Below are positions 1 to 8,479 of a stretch of DNA of 64,000 nt, piece by piece. The stretch comes from JAAYFJ01 sp964344295 (lineage in GTDB: Bacteria; Bacillota; Clostridia; Tissierellales; Peptoniphilaceae). Within the stretch, counting starts at the first letter, position 1. Each line of letters begins with the position of its first letter. Position numbers and translations under genes: made by a program. The notes beneath the pieces were generated by a model. That model was given only the letters and a program-made list of their open reading frames with translations. It had not been told where the DNA came from and did no database searches. Where the stretch lies: positions 1-64,000 of the forward strand of contig CAYFMR010000002.1 of the NCBI GenBank assembly GCA_964344295.1. The letters run 5' to 3'.

Positions 1-198
1 TTTGCTTTTTGGTTCTCACACTATGTTATTATCAAGGTTCACCACCCACCTCATCGGTGAGTAGCTTGTATATCATAGCATACGCTTTTCAAACTGTCAA
101 GTATTGTTTTACAATTCTTTTTCGTTGGATGTGCGTCTGCTGTGACAACGAGTATTATATTACCATCGCCTTGGTTCTATGTCAACCACTTTTACCAA

Positions 199-1311
199 TT
201 ATTTTTTCGTATTTTTCCTTTCCTTTATCATGGCCTGTAGACTACTAAGTTGCTCGCGCAAATCTTCCGTCTCACAGTTCTCTATGGCTCGATCCATCCA
301 GTTTTCGGCCTCTTTTATCTGACCGCATGCTGCACAACTCATAGCTAAGTTTGCCATTAATGTCGCTTCATCAGGGAAAGTTTCCACGCCTTTTTGTGCC
401 ACTCGTTTTGCTTGTTCATATTGATCTATGGCATAGAGTTGTGCAATCAGTTGGTTGTAGTACATCACCTGCGGGTTGGATTCTATGAGTTCTTCCAAAA
501 GTTCAAAGGCCGCTTCGCTCTCTCCCGCTTCAAATAGCAGAATCGCTTTTAAGAATATAATGGATGGCTCTGTGTCATATGTAGCCCAGGCATCTTGCAT
601 ATATTGTTCCGCCTCTGCCATGCGGCCCGCTTTAATGGCGTTTTCAATCAACTGGGCTAAAGCTAGAGGTTTCACGTCCAAAAGAAGTCTTTTGGTTTCC
701 ACCAAACTCTTTTCATCTGCTTCTTTTTCTACATCTTGCAAGGTAAGCTGTGCTTTGAGGTATTGTCCATCCGCCATGTATAGCCGCGCTAAAAAGTTTT
801 TAACAAATGGTTTGGGGGTTTCCTCCTCTAATGTTTCTACCAGTTGAATGGCTTCTCGTAGCCATTCTTGCTTGCGTTCTTGGTTTTCTTCCATCTCTGA
901 CAATTCCGCATAGACTGCCGCCAAATTGGCTAGGGCGTCTTCGTGATAAGGGTTGAGGTATAGTAGCGCTCGTAGGGCAATCGCGGTTTTGATCAGGTCT
1001 TTCTTTCCATTGTAATAGGATGCCAGGGCCATCATAGCTGTTTCCGGATCATCGTGCAGTTGGTGCATAGCCTCTATGTAGAGATCATTATAAATAAACC
1101 CGCCGTCGATTCCCAAGATGGCCACCATGCCTTCCCAGATAGCGTTTAGAGGGACTTCTTCTATCAAGGTACCATCATGGATGCCAGCTACCAAGGTGTC
1201 TGTCCAAAGTGGCAATGATACTCCCGTAGGCAGTATCATGTGTTCTCTGTCTTTGAGTTCAATAAATGCCAAGTCTTTAGCCATTTTTAAGAAATAATCA
1301 TCAATGCTCAT
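199..1311 (-). CDS. TPR-repeat protein, cytoplasmic
   Basis: A 370-residue protein with no visible catalytic domain. From about residue 95 onward it is helical and repetitive with tetratricopeptide signatures such as NFLARLYMADGQYLKA and LMANLAMSCAACGQIKEAE, so it is probably a protein-interaction scaffold. The first 90 residues do not look like TPR units. There is no signal peptide or membrane segment. The ATG at 1311 is preferred to an in-frame GTG at 1317 because GGAGG lies 8 nt before the ATG. It starts 12 nt after the stop of the membrane protein gene upstream, so the two are likely co-transcribed and may be partners. The specific function is unknown. Confidence 0.75.
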   Translation of the reverse strand: MSIDDYFLKMAKDLAFIELKDREHMILPTGVSLPLWTDTLVAGIHDGTLIEEVPLNAIWEGMVAILGIDGGFIYNDLYIEAMHQLHDDPETAMMALASYYNGKKDLIKTAIALRALLYLNPYHEDALANLAAVYAELSEMEENQERKQEWLREAIQLVETLEEETPKPFVKNFLARLYMADGQYLKAQLTLQDVEKEADEKSLVETKRLLLDVKPLALAQLIENAIKAGRMAEAEQYMQDAWATYDTEPSIIFLKAILLFEAGESEAAFELLEELIESNPQVMYYNQLIAQLYAIDQYEQAKRVAQKGVETFPDEATLMANLAMSCAACGQIKEAENWMDRAIENCETEDLREQLSSLQAMIKERKNTKK

Positions 1312-1323
1312 ACCCACTTCCTC

Positions 1324-2082
1324 CTATCCATAGCGATTCGCATCCTTTTTTGCATTGCCCAACCGAGTGTAATGATATAAGTGTCCTCTTGCCAGCACGT
1401 AGATTCCTAGTATGACGTTTTTGATGAGTTGACGAATGACATTTTGTGCTGTTAAAGGATAGAGGGATACACCTTTAAAGGGTTGGAAAATTTCCGTAAT
1501 CATCATGCTCTGCTTCAAGTAAGTTCCATTGATACGGGGATAGCGAGGGCTTAAAATGGCGGTAAAGATTAAAATGAATGGCAACCAGACGTACCAATTT
1601 CTGGTCAAGTATTCCCAGGTAGCCTCTAGGCTATGACCATTTTTGCTGTGTTCTTGGTAAAGGACTTCCGGTAACGGGCTTAAGATTAAGAACGAAGCCA
1701 TGTGCAAAATCCATAGACGCGACAGTGGAACATTCGATAAAATCTGCACAATCCACACGCTGATGACGCGAATCAGGTACACGGAGAATAGATAATAGCC
1801 AAACATTTGACTGTGTATCTTTCTTAGTGTCAGTCTCTTCGTCGTTACGGTTTCCTCATAAGAGGAAAGTACCAGTGAAATCACTGCTGCCTCGGCTAGA
1901 TGCAAAATGACATAGGTCAATTGGCTGCCTCTTAAGGCCCCTACTAGGATCATTTGCAAAGCCAAGAGTAGCAGGGACGCCACCGGAATCACCGCCAAAA
2001 TCAGCGGTGACTTTTTCAGGGTATCGATCGTATGGCGAATCATATGGGCATAAGCTCGTATGATGCGTTCAATGTAAATCAT
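1324..2082 (-). CDS. Multi-pass membrane protein of unknown function
   Basis: A 252-residue protein that I do not recognise. Hydrophobic segments lie near residues 27-47, 57-75, 95-115, 122-138 and 163-180, with basic residues at both ends, so it is an integral membrane protein with five or six spans. No transporter or enzyme motif stands out. The ATG is preceded by GGAGGTG at good spacing. It is the first gene of a two-gene unit with the TPR protein and is divergent from the aminopeptidase gene. Confidence 0.65.
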   Translation of the reverse strand: MIYIERIIRAYAHMIRHTIDTLKKSPLILAVIPVASLLLLALQMILVGALRGSQLTYVILHLAEAAVISLVLSSYEETVTTKRLTLRKIHSQMFGYYLFSVYLIRVISVWIVQILSNVPLSRLWILHMASFLILSPLPEVLYQEHSKNGHSLEATWEYLTRNWYVWLPFILIFTAILSPRYPRINGTYLKQSMMITEIFQPFKGVSLYPLTAQNVIRQLIKNVILGIYVLARGHLYHYTRLGNAKKDANRYG

Positions 2083-2104
2083 TTTTTCACCTCCGGATTA
2101 TATT

Positions 2105-2113
2105 ATTATATCA
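2105..2113 (-). promoter_or_regulatory. Extended -10 promoter for the membrane/TPR operon
   Basis: On the minus strand TGATATAAT (a perfect TATAAT with the extended TGn) lies 22 nt before the start codon at 2082. No good -35 hexamer is seen 17 nt upstream, which fits an extended -10 promoter. Confidence 0.45.
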
Positions 2114-2157
2114 TAGCCATTGGAGATGCGTTTATTTTGTTTCTTCCTTGTTTTCCT

Positions 2158-2186
2158 TTGTCTCCTGCTGCTACAGGGAGTATAAT
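2158..2186 (+). promoter_or_regulatory. Sigma-A promoter of the M29 aminopeptidase gene
   Basis: TTGTCT (2158-2163), a 17-nt spacer and TATAAT (2181-2186) form a near-consensus vegetative promoter 32 nt before the ATG at 2219. The gene has the ribosome site AAGGAGG. Confidence 0.7.
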
Positions 2187-2218
2187 GAGTGTAATTAGCG
2201 ATATAAAAGGAGGAGCTT

Positions 2219-3442
2219 ATGGATTCTAGATTGTCTTATTATGCCACCATGCTCATCAAAGCTGGTGTCAATTTGCAGCCATCCCAACCTTTGGTGATTA
2301 ACGCCGATGTGGCCATGGCAGATTTTGTTCATCTCATCGTAGACGAAGCTTACTTAGCCGACGCCTCAGATGTATTTGTACGTTGGCGAGACGGCCACAC
2401 GTCCCGCGCTCGCTTTCAACATGGAGCTGAAGAGCTTTTTTCAGCAATCGACCCTTGGGTAGTTGATCAAACCATGCACTTCGTCAAAAAGGCAGCTGCC
2501 ATCTTGTCTCTTGTCGGCGACGACCCCAATCTTTATGACGGCATTGCACAAGAACGATTGGCCTCCTATAGCAAAGCTTATAACTTAGCTTTAAAAGAGT
2601 ACTATGACTTAATGATGGCTGACCATCTGCGCTGGTGCGTTGCCGCCGTTCCCACAGTTCCTTGGGCCCAATTGCTGTTCCCCGGCCTATCCCCCGAGCA
2701 ATCACTTCAGCATACCTGGGACGCTATTTTAGCGGCCTTAGATGTCACCGATGACCGATCTTGGCAGCGGGCATTAGAGAAGTATGAATTTTTAGCACAC
2801 AAGGCCAAGGAACTTACCGCGTTGCGCCTGACCCATCTCCATATGACTACCGGAGCTGGTACTGATGTGATGATCGGTCTTCCCCAGCATCATGTGTGGG
2901 CCGGCGGCAGTGGCATAGCTCAGGACGGCATCACCTTCTGCGCCAACCTTCCCACTGAAGAAGTGTTTACAGCGCCTGATAAAAATCATGTAGACGGCGT
3001 CGTTTATAGTACAAAGCCCCTGTTCCATATGGGACAAAAAATCGATGGGATTTATTTAAAATTTTCCCAAGGCGTTGTCGTGGATTACGACGCTCAGGTA
3101 GGCAAAGAAGCTTTAAAGACTCTCTTAGAGACAGATAATGGGGCAAAACGTTTGGGAGAGGTGGCTCTGGTACCCTTTGACTCACCAATTTCTAACACCA
3201 ACAAAATCTTTATGGAAACACTTTTCGACGAAAATGCAGCTTGTCACTTAGCACTGGGTAAAGCTTATCCCACTTCCATTGCCGGCGGAGACACTATGGA
3301 TGCTACAACGCTGGCCAATAGCGGCATGAATGATTCGATGATTCATGTTGACTTTATGATAGGAGATAGCGCAACCAACATTATCGGTTACGATGAAAAG
3401 GGAGAAGAACACACGATCTTTTGTCACGGCAACTGGGCTTAG
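2219..3442 (+). CDS. Aminopeptidase, peptidase family M29 (PepS/AmpS type)
   Basis: A 407-residue cytosolic metallo-aminopeptidase that removes N-terminal residues from peptides. Its length and sequence match family M29. Recognisable blocks are the N-terminal LIKAGVNLQPSQPLVI, the metal-site segments EEVFTAPDKNHVDG, GEVALVPFDSPIS, ACHLALGKAYP and MIHVDFMIG, which supply the conserved Glu, His and Asp ligands of the two-metal centre. ATG at 2219 has AAGGAGG 6 nt upstream. It is monocistronic, divergent from the membrane/TPR operon and convergent with the oxidoreductase operon across a shared hairpin terminator. Confidence 0.9.
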   Translation: MDSRLSYYATMLIKAGVNLQPSQPLVINADVAMADFVHLIVDEAYLADASDVFVRWRDGHTSRARFQHGAEELFSAIDPWVVDQTMHFVKKAAAILSLVGDDPNLYDGIAQERLASYSKAYNLALKEYYDLMMADHLRWCVAAVPTVPWAQLLFPGLSPEQSLQHTWDAILAALDVTDDRSWQRALEKYEFLAHKAKELTALRLTHLHMTTGAGTDVMIGLPQHHVWAGGSGIAQDGITFCANLPTEEVFTAPDKNHVDGVVYSTKPLFHMGQKIDGIYLKFSQGVVVDYDAQVGKEALKTLLETDNGAKRLGEVALVPFDSPISNTNKIFMETLFDENAACHLALGKAYPTSIAGGDTMDATTLANSGMNDSMIHVDFMIGDSATNIIGYDEKGEEHTIFCHGNWA

Positions 3443-3482
3443 TCTGATAGGCCCTTGCCATAGTATTAAGCCATAAAATAGC

Positions 3483-3520
3483 AAAATAGCCACACCTCTA
3501 ACCGAGTGTGTGGCTATTTT
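3483..3520. terminator. Hairpin terminator between convergent genes
   Basis: A perfect 13-bp stem (AAAATAGCCACAC with GTGTGGCTATTTT) around a 12-nt loop. The A/T-rich stem base can give a U-run on either strand, so it probably ends both the aminopeptidase transcript and the oxidoreductase operon. The rest of the 3443-3620 gap shows nothing further. Confidence 0.65.
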
Positions 3521-3620
3521 ATAGGCTTGTTCCAGGCGCTTAGAAGGTCCCTCTCATTCGGTCACGAAAACCTTTCACGAATCGCCTATACTTAGGGCTT
3601 TTTACGATGTATATGTGCCA

Positions 3621-4154
3621 TTAGCTAAAACGACACCCTTCTTGGAACGCTTTAGTGTTAGCCGCTTCAAAGGCTTCTTTGCCATTTTTCCTAAACATAT
3701 CATTCATCCCTTTGAGACCTTCTTCTTCACTAAAGCCGACTAGCTTAAGTAGGACGGCTGTCATGATGATATTCGCCCCACGAGGGTTCTGAATCTCCTG
3801 TGCCATTTTCATGCAAGGCACTTGCACAACGGTGACATCTGTTCTCATATCTTCCGGTAATTTGACCAAGTCGGCGTTCACTAAAATCGCACCGCCTTTG
3901 GCTACTAAGGATTGGAACTTATCAAAGGATGACTGATTCATAGCCAGCAGGACATCTGGCTCCTCTCGCATGGGGTTGTAGATGTAATCTTTACCGAATT
4001 TTACAGTGCAATTGGCGTCTCCACCACGCATAGCCGAGCCATATTCAGGAGCCCATGTCGCCTGAAAATGATGATCAATCGCCACGTTTTGTATGATCTC
4101 TCCTGAGGTCAACACTCCTTGTCCACCTGCTCCGGCAAGCAGTACTTCTTTCAT
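3621..4154 (-). CDS. 2-oxoacid:ferredoxin oxidoreductase, gamma subunit
   Basis: A 177-residue subunit of a TPP- and Fe-S-dependent 2-oxoacid oxidoreductase. The N-terminal motif GAGGQGVLTSGEI and the segment EYGSAMRGGDANC are typical of the gamma subunits of KOR/VOR/POR enzymes. This subunit helps form the CoA-binding and assembly surface. Its ATG overlaps the stop of the beta gene by one base (TAATG), showing translational coupling. It is the last gene of ptb-delta-alpha-beta-gamma. Confidence 0.9.
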   Translation of the reverse strand: MKEVLLAGAGGQGVLTSGEIIQNVAIDHHFQATWAPEYGSAMRGGDANCTVKFGKDYIYNPMREEPDVLLAMNQSSFDKFQSLVAKGGAILVNADLVKLPEDMRTDVTVVQVPCMKMAQEIQNPRGANIIMTAVLLKLVGFSEEEGLKGMNDMFRKNGKEAFEAANTKAFQEGCRFS

Positions 4155-4897
4155 TATGCCTCAACCTCTCTTTCTTTAAACACGCCTAAGGGGAATATCT
4201 CCACTAATTCTTTGTCTATGCGCTCCATAGCATCTTTCGGTGACAAGCCCCAGTTCGTAGGACAGGTGCTTAGTACTTCGACTAAGGAGTAGCCTTCTCC
4301 ATTCATCTGTGCTTGAAATGCCTCTTTCAAATACTCTTTCAGTTTGTTGATATTAGCTGGGGAGGTGACCGTTCCCCTAGCTACAAAAGCAGGGTTGAAC
4401 TGGCTTGCCACCAACTCAGGAAACTTCATAGGTAGCCCCGTCTTTTTGGGGTCTCTTCCGTAGATTGTCGTCGCTGTTTTTTGTCCCGGGACAGTGGTTT
4501 GGCTCATCTGTCCACCGGTCATGCCATAGTTGGTATTGTTCACTAGGATGGTCGTAAAGTTTTCGTTGCGATACGCCGCACTAGTAGTTTCGGCCAAACC
4601 AATACTTAATGCATCCCCATCACCCTGATAGGTCAAGACTAAGTTGTCTGGGTTAGCTCGTTTCATACCCGTGGCCACGGCTCCTGCCCTACCGTGTGGG
4701 CAGTGCAATCGATCGGCTTCTAATCCTCCACCTAACAGAGAAGAACAGCCTACGCCAATGCCATAAATCACGTTTTTATCTTGTCCCAGTTCAGTCAGCG
4801 CCTCTGCAATGAGACGTAGGATAATCCCATGGGAGCAACCGGGGCAAAACCCCATTGGTCTATCGATTAAAAAAGGTACTTTTTTTGCTTTAGCCAT
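4154..4897 (-). CDS. 2-oxoacid:ferredoxin oxidoreductase, beta (TPP-binding) subunit
   Basis: A 247-residue thiamine-pyrophosphate subunit. It shows FCPGCSHGI near the N-terminus and the TPP motif GDGDALS followed by NNTNYGMTGGQ, which places Mg-TPP. With the alpha subunit it decarboxylates 2-oxoacids and passes electrons to ferredoxin. The start was placed at the ATG at 4897, 1 nt after the alpha stop codon, rather than an ATG 42 nt upstream inside the alpha gene. The mature N-terminus then begins MAKAKKVPFLIDRP, as in the family. Confidence 0.92.
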   Translation of the reverse strand: MAKAKKVPFLIDRPMGFCPGCSHGIILRLIAEALTELGQDKNVIYGIGVGCSSLLGGGLEADRLHCPHGRAGAVATGMKRANPDNLVLTYQGDGDALSIGLAETTSAAYRNENFTTILVNNTNYGMTGGQMSQTTVPGQKTATTIYGRDPKKTGLPMKFPELVASQFNPAFVARGTVTSPANINKLKEYLKEAFQAQMNGEGYSLVEVLSTCPTNWGLSPKDAMERIDKELVEIFPLGVFKEREVEA

Positions 4898-4898
4898 A

Positions 4899-5954
4899 TT
4901 AATACACTGCCTCCATTTCTCCCTTAACAACTTTGTCATAGTCGTCTTTGATGGCTTTCACCGCCGGCACGCCCCAAACACGGGGATTGCCATAAATGGG
5001 AATGTCTTTTCCTAACCTTTTCATCGTCAGCGCTATATCATCTGCCAATTGCACAGTGGCATTGACTTCCATAGAAATAATGCCTTTAACATTGGCGTTT
5101 AATTCTTTAAACGCTTTCTCCGGAAAAGGCCAAGCAGTAATAATCCGGATGAATCCAACCTTATGCCCTTCTTCTCTCAGTTCTTTTACTGCGCCTTTCA
5201 TGGATCTACCGGCTAACCCAAAGCCAACGAACACATATTCTGCGTCTTCTAGATAGCCAGATTCCCAACGCTGTTCCTTTGCCTTGATGGTGGCATATTT
5301 CTCCCGCATTTCCTCGGCTTCTTTCACGCTATCCCGATCAAAGATACCGATTTTTTTATTGGTGTACTTCCCATCAAAGCCCCAGGGGAATCTGGTCGGT
5401 TCCTTATATTCTGGAAGTTCACAAGGTTCTTTCATTTGCCCTAGTGCTCCTTCTGCCATCAGCAAGACAACCATACGATATTTTTCTGCCAATTCAAAAG
5501 CCAGCATGGTTAAATCAGCCGCCTCTTGAACGGACTCCGGTGCCAAAACAATGGTTCGATAGTCTCCGTTGCCTCCGCCTCGCGTTTCTCGCAAATAATC
5601 TGATTGGGAGGAGACCAAGGTGCCGATACCGCTTCCATATCGCACCATATTCACCACCACTGCCGGTAGCTGCTCATCCGCTAATACTGAAATAGCCTCT
5701 TGCTTTAAGCTGAGTCCCGGTCCGGAGGAGGCTGTAAAAGATCTCACGCCAGCCGCCAGTCCTCCCATGACCATGTAAACCCCTGCAATCTCTGATTCAG
5801 CTTGTACAAAAGTGCCCCCCACCTCTTCCATGCGGTAAGACATATATTCCATGATATCTGTGGATGGGGTGATAGGATAACCGGCAAAAAGCCTGGCTCC
5901 CGCCCTGATTGCCGATTCTGCTATTGCAATTTGACCGTTCAAAATTTCTGCCAT
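4899..5954 (-). CDS. vorB: 2-oxoacid:ferredoxin oxidoreductase, alpha subunit (VorB-like)
   Basis: A 351-residue alpha subunit. It begins with the pyrimidine-binding domain (GYPITPSTDIMEYM), has TASSGPGLSLKQEA and the C-terminal domain with GNPRVWG. The layout of four separate genes, with the 2[4Fe-4S] ferredoxin-like delta gene just upstream, matches archaeal and clostridial VOR/KOR enzymes that convert branched-chain or other 2-oxoacids to acyl-CoA. Substrate choice (2-oxoisovalerate or 2-oxoglutarate) cannot be read from sequence by eye. The phosphate butyryltransferase in the same operon favours a branched-chain or short-chain product. AGGAGG precedes the ATG. Confidence 0.88.
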   Translation of the reverse strand: MAEILNGQIAIAESAIRAGARLFAGYPITPSTDIMEYMSYRMEEVGGTFVQAESEIAGVYMVMGGLAAGVRSFTASSGPGLSLKQEAISVLADEQLPAVVVNMVRYGSGIGTLVSSQSDYLRETRGGGNGDYRTIVLAPESVQEAADLTMLAFELAEKYRMVVLLMAEGALGQMKEPCELPEYKEPTRFPWGFDGKYTNKKIGIFDRDSVKEAEEMREKYATIKAKEQRWESGYLEDAEYVFVGFGLAGRSMKGAVKELREEGHKVGFIRIITAWPFPEKAFKELNANVKGIISMEVNATVQLADDIALTMKRLGKDIPIYGNPRVWGVPAVKAIKDDYDKVVKGEMEAVY

Positions 5955-5970
5955 GATACAATCCTCCTTC

Positions 5971-6177
5971 TTAGTCTCCTAAAACCTCATACACTCCGTC
6001 CGGACACGTTAAGTAACACATGCCACAAGCGATGCACTTCGCATGATCCACCACCGTATAGTGGTATCCCTTCGCATTTAGTTCCTCAGCAAAACGCAAG
6101 GCACCCTTTGGGCAAGTCGCCACACATAGACCACATTGTTTGCATCTGTCCGGTTTCGTTAACACTCTTTCTTGCAT
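5971..6177 (-). CDS. Ferredoxin-like delta subunit, 2[4Fe-4S]
   Basis: A 68-residue bacterial-type ferredoxin with two complete CxxCxxCxxxCP motifs (CKQCGLCVATCP and CIACGMCYLTCP) that bind two [4Fe-4S] clusters. It is the electron-transfer subunit of the adjacent 2-oxoacid oxidoreductase. It lies 16 nt before the alpha gene and 25 nt after the phosphate acyltransferase gene, with GGAGG before its ATG. Confidence 0.9.
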   Translation of the reverse strand: MQERVLTKPDRCKQCGLCVATCPKGALRFAEELNAKGYHYTVVDHAKCIACGMCYLTCPDGVYEVLGD

Positions 6178-6202
6178 ATGAATCCTCCTTCTTTAACTGT
6201 AA

Positions 6203-7099
6203 CTAGCCTTGGCTGATCAGACAGCCTAGGGCGATAGAATTTAGCTTGATCTCTGCCGTATCGGAGCGAGAGCCCAGAATGACAGGACGACTACCTCCCA
6301 GGATAACACCAGCCCATTGGGCTTTATTAAAATAAAGCCAAGATTTACCTAGCACATTTCCCGTCTCCATATTGGAAAATAATAAACCATCTAAGTCTCC
6401 TGAAATTTGACTATTCACTCCTTTATGCGCAGCTGCTTCCGGATCAAACGCAATATCAAAAGAAATAGGCCCCTCCAATAGGCAGTGCGGAATGTCGCCT
6501 TCTCGCATCATCTCGACCAACGTTGCAGCCTCTACAGTGGCAGGATTACTCTTATCCACTTTCTCGTTAGCAGTTAACACGCCGATTTTCGGCTCTTCTA
6601 TTCCCATGTTCTTCATCGCATTGATCAGATTAGTTAAAATAGATTTTTTATCCTGTAAATCAGGGGCCACATTGACGCCGCTATTAGAGACATAAATCAA
6701 TTTGTGGTAATCCGGTAAATCATACACTGCCATAAGGGACAACAAGTTTCCCGTTCGCAATCCATACTCCCGGTTTAACACGGCTCGCATATAAACACTC
6801 GTGTTCACCAGGCCTTTCATCACGAGATCGGCTTTTCCAGAACTTACCAGTTTCACGGCTTCTAAAGATGCCTCTTCGTCTGATTCGGCGTGAATGACTT
6901 CGTAGTTCGTGAGCCCAATTTTGTTTGCAATGGCCTTAATTTCTATCTCATCGCCTACCAACACCGATTGGATAAATCCCAAATCCGTCGCCATTTTTAC
7001 CGCTTCTAACACAGCTTCATCATTAGCCGCGGCCACAGCCACTGTGGACTGATCAATCCTTTTGACCTTTTGGATCAAATCTTGAAAATCTCTTAGCAT
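6203..7099 (-). CDS. ptb: Phosphate butyryl/acyltransferase
   Basis: A 298-residue enzyme of the phosphate acetyl/butaryl transferase family (PTA_PTB fold) that exchanges the CoA of an acyl-CoA for phosphate. The C-terminal core with GPISFDIAFDPEAA, GLLFSNMETGN and AGVILGGSRPVI matches phosphate butyryltransferases rather than the larger acetyltransferases. It is the first gene of the oxidoreductase operon and has an AGAGGTGG ribosome site. The inferred pathway is 2-oxoacid to acyl-CoA to acyl-phosphate; the expected acyl kinase (buk) is not in this window. Confidence 0.88.
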   Translation of the reverse strand: MLRDFQDLIQKVKRIDQSTVAVAAANDEAVLEAVKMATDLGFIQSVLVGDEIEIKAIANKIGLTNYEVIHAESDEEASLEAVKLVSSGKADLVMKGLVNTSVYMRAVLNREYGLRTGNLLSLMAVYDLPDYHKLIYVSNSGVNVAPDLQDKKSILTNLINAMKNMGIEEPKIGVLTANEKVDKSNPATVEAATLVEMMREGDIPHCLLEGPISFDIAFDPEAAAHKGVNSQISGDLDGLLFSNMETGNVLGKSWLYFNKAQWAGVILGGSRPVILGSRSDTAEIKLNSIALGCLISQG

Positions 7100-7120
7100 G
7101 TTTCCACCTCTTTCTTGATT

Positions 7121-7149
7121 TTATTAGCCTAATGAGTACATCTTTTCAA
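7121..7149 (-). promoter_or_regulatory. Promoter of the ptb/2-oxoacid oxidoreductase operon
   Basis: Minus-strand TTGAAA (7144-7149), 17-nt spacer, TAATAA (7121-7126), 21 nt before the ptb ATG. A TTGACA just upstream is less well spaced to any -10. Confidence 0.55.
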
Positions 7150-7271
7150 CTGTCAATCCGCCATCTCCCACATTTTTTGATACCTTAATCATATTGGGAG
7201 TATGTTGACAATCAATCACTACTTTCCATACCTTTTTGCTTCGTTTCGGAATATCGTTCCAGCTATGCTTT

Positions 7272-7299
7272 AAAAAAAAAGACATTATGTCTCTTTTTT
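7272..7299 (-). terminator. Intrinsic terminator overlapping the MFS stop codon
   Basis: On the minus strand an A-run and AGACA, loop TAA, TGTCT and a run of nine T form an A-U-rich hairpin with a U-tract. The loop is the TAA stop codon of the MFS gene. This separates the IclR-MFS unit from the ptb operon. Confidence 0.6.
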
Positions 7300-8463
7300 C
7301 TCATAGTTTAACGTGAATCCTATGGCAATTCCCACGGCCAAGAGAGCTGCTGCCAGCCCATACGCCAGGTGATAATCTCCGGTCCTATCATAAACCATCG
7401 CTGCCAGCATCGGTCCGATGACTCCACCCACTCCCCAAGCAGTGAACAAAATACCATAATTCATACCATAATGCTTGAGCCCAAACTGATCAATCACCGC
7501 AGCAGGAAAGATGGAAAAGTTGGATCCATAACAGAAGCCGACCACTGCTACACCGATGCTCATCGCAACCGGTGTTTTATAGTAGCTAAATAGAGCCAAG
7601 TTAATCAATTGCAGCAAAAAGGTCATTTTTAAAGTTTTGCTTCTTCCAATTTCATCTGAGATAATGCCTCCTGAAAATCTTCCTAGTGTATTAAATATTG
7701 ATATGAGGATCACGAGAACAAATCCCGCTTCCCAGCCCACCTGTACTTTGGCAATATGAGCGATGTGGCCGGTAATCATCAGCCCCGCTGTAGATCCAAA
7801 GATAAACATCGTCCAAAGTTTATAAAAATCTTTTGTCCGCAGCATCTCCTGCCAAGTGTGCCCTTTCGCATTTGTCACCGACGCCTCATCTTGTGGCGGA
7901 TTTTCTAAATTTCGAGCTAAAATTCCACTGGGAATCGACGCGATGAGTCCGATGGCAATCAGGGCTACACTCACACCTTTCCAGTTGATTAAAAAGGCTG
8001 CTAGGGGCGAGTAAAAGATGGCGGATAATCCCGTTCCGGCTACGACAACGCCCATGACCAATCCTTTTTTCTCCGGTGGAAACCACTTCACTGCCGGTGG
8101 TGAGCTGGCTACTGTCGCCATGCCGACACCAGCCCCTGCCACAACTCCCATAGCCAAGGATAAAACCATCGGTTTTAACACTAAGCCCGATAGAACAAAC
8201 CCCACCCCCATAAAGCACGCTGCCAAGGTGACCACCATACGCGGTCCTTTAGTGTCCTGTAGTTTGCCAAAGATTACCATGGCAATAACAAATGATACGG
8301 TAAATATAGTGTAGGGCAAAGAGGCTTGACTACTGGTCCAATGATGATTCTCGATTAGCGCCTTGCTAACAATGCTCCATATATAGAGCATGCCCGCCAG
8401 AAAGTTGACACCCAGCGCCGACCATAGTACACGGTAGCCTCTTTGATTTATTTTTTTGTCCAT
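7285..8463 (-). CDS. MFS transporter, oxalate/formate antiporter (OFA)-like family
   Basis: A 392-residue major facilitator with about 12 membrane spans. The N-terminus (QRGYRVLWSALGVNFLAGM, then MLYIWSIVSKAL) and the loop FGKLQDTKGPR between spans 2 and 3 are typical of the OFA family, which exchanges small carboxylates or related anions. The central loop around residues 190-210 separates two six-helix halves. It lies 16 nt downstream of the IclR regulator gene and likely shares its promoter, so its substrate is probably the regulator's effector or a metabolite of it. The substrate is unknown; 2-oxoacids or carboxylates handled by the neighbouring oxidoreductase operon are plausible. Confidence 0.82.
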   Translation of the reverse strand: MDKKINQRGYRVLWSALGVNFLAGMLYIWSIVSKALIENHHWTSSQASLPYTIFTVSFVIAMVIFGKLQDTKGPRMVVTLAACFMGVGFVLSGLVLKPMVLSLAMGVVAGAGVGMATVASSPPAVKWFPPEKKGLVMGVVVAGTGLSAIFYSPLAAFLINWKGVSVALIAIGLIASIPSGILARNLENPPQDEASVTNAKGHTWQEMLRTKDFYKLWTMFIFGSTAGLMITGHIAHIAKVQVGWEAGFVLVILISIFNTLGRFSGGIISDEIGRSKTLKMTFLLQLINLALFSYYKTPVAMSIGVAVVGFCYGSNFSIFPAAVIDQFGLKHYGMNYGILFTAWGVGGVIGPMLAAMVYDRTGDYHLAYGLAAALLAVGIAIGFTLNYEKKET

Positions 8464-8479
8464 GCCATCCCCCCTTGAA

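Noticed and set aside
9..248. 79-residue ORF at the left edge
   Set aside because: No ribosome site, unusual composition, and it overlaps the end of the TPR gene; 1-198 shows nothing I can support.
7150..7240. Sigma-54-type promoter before ptb
   Set aside because: No GG/GC pair at the right spacing; a sigma-A promoter fits better.
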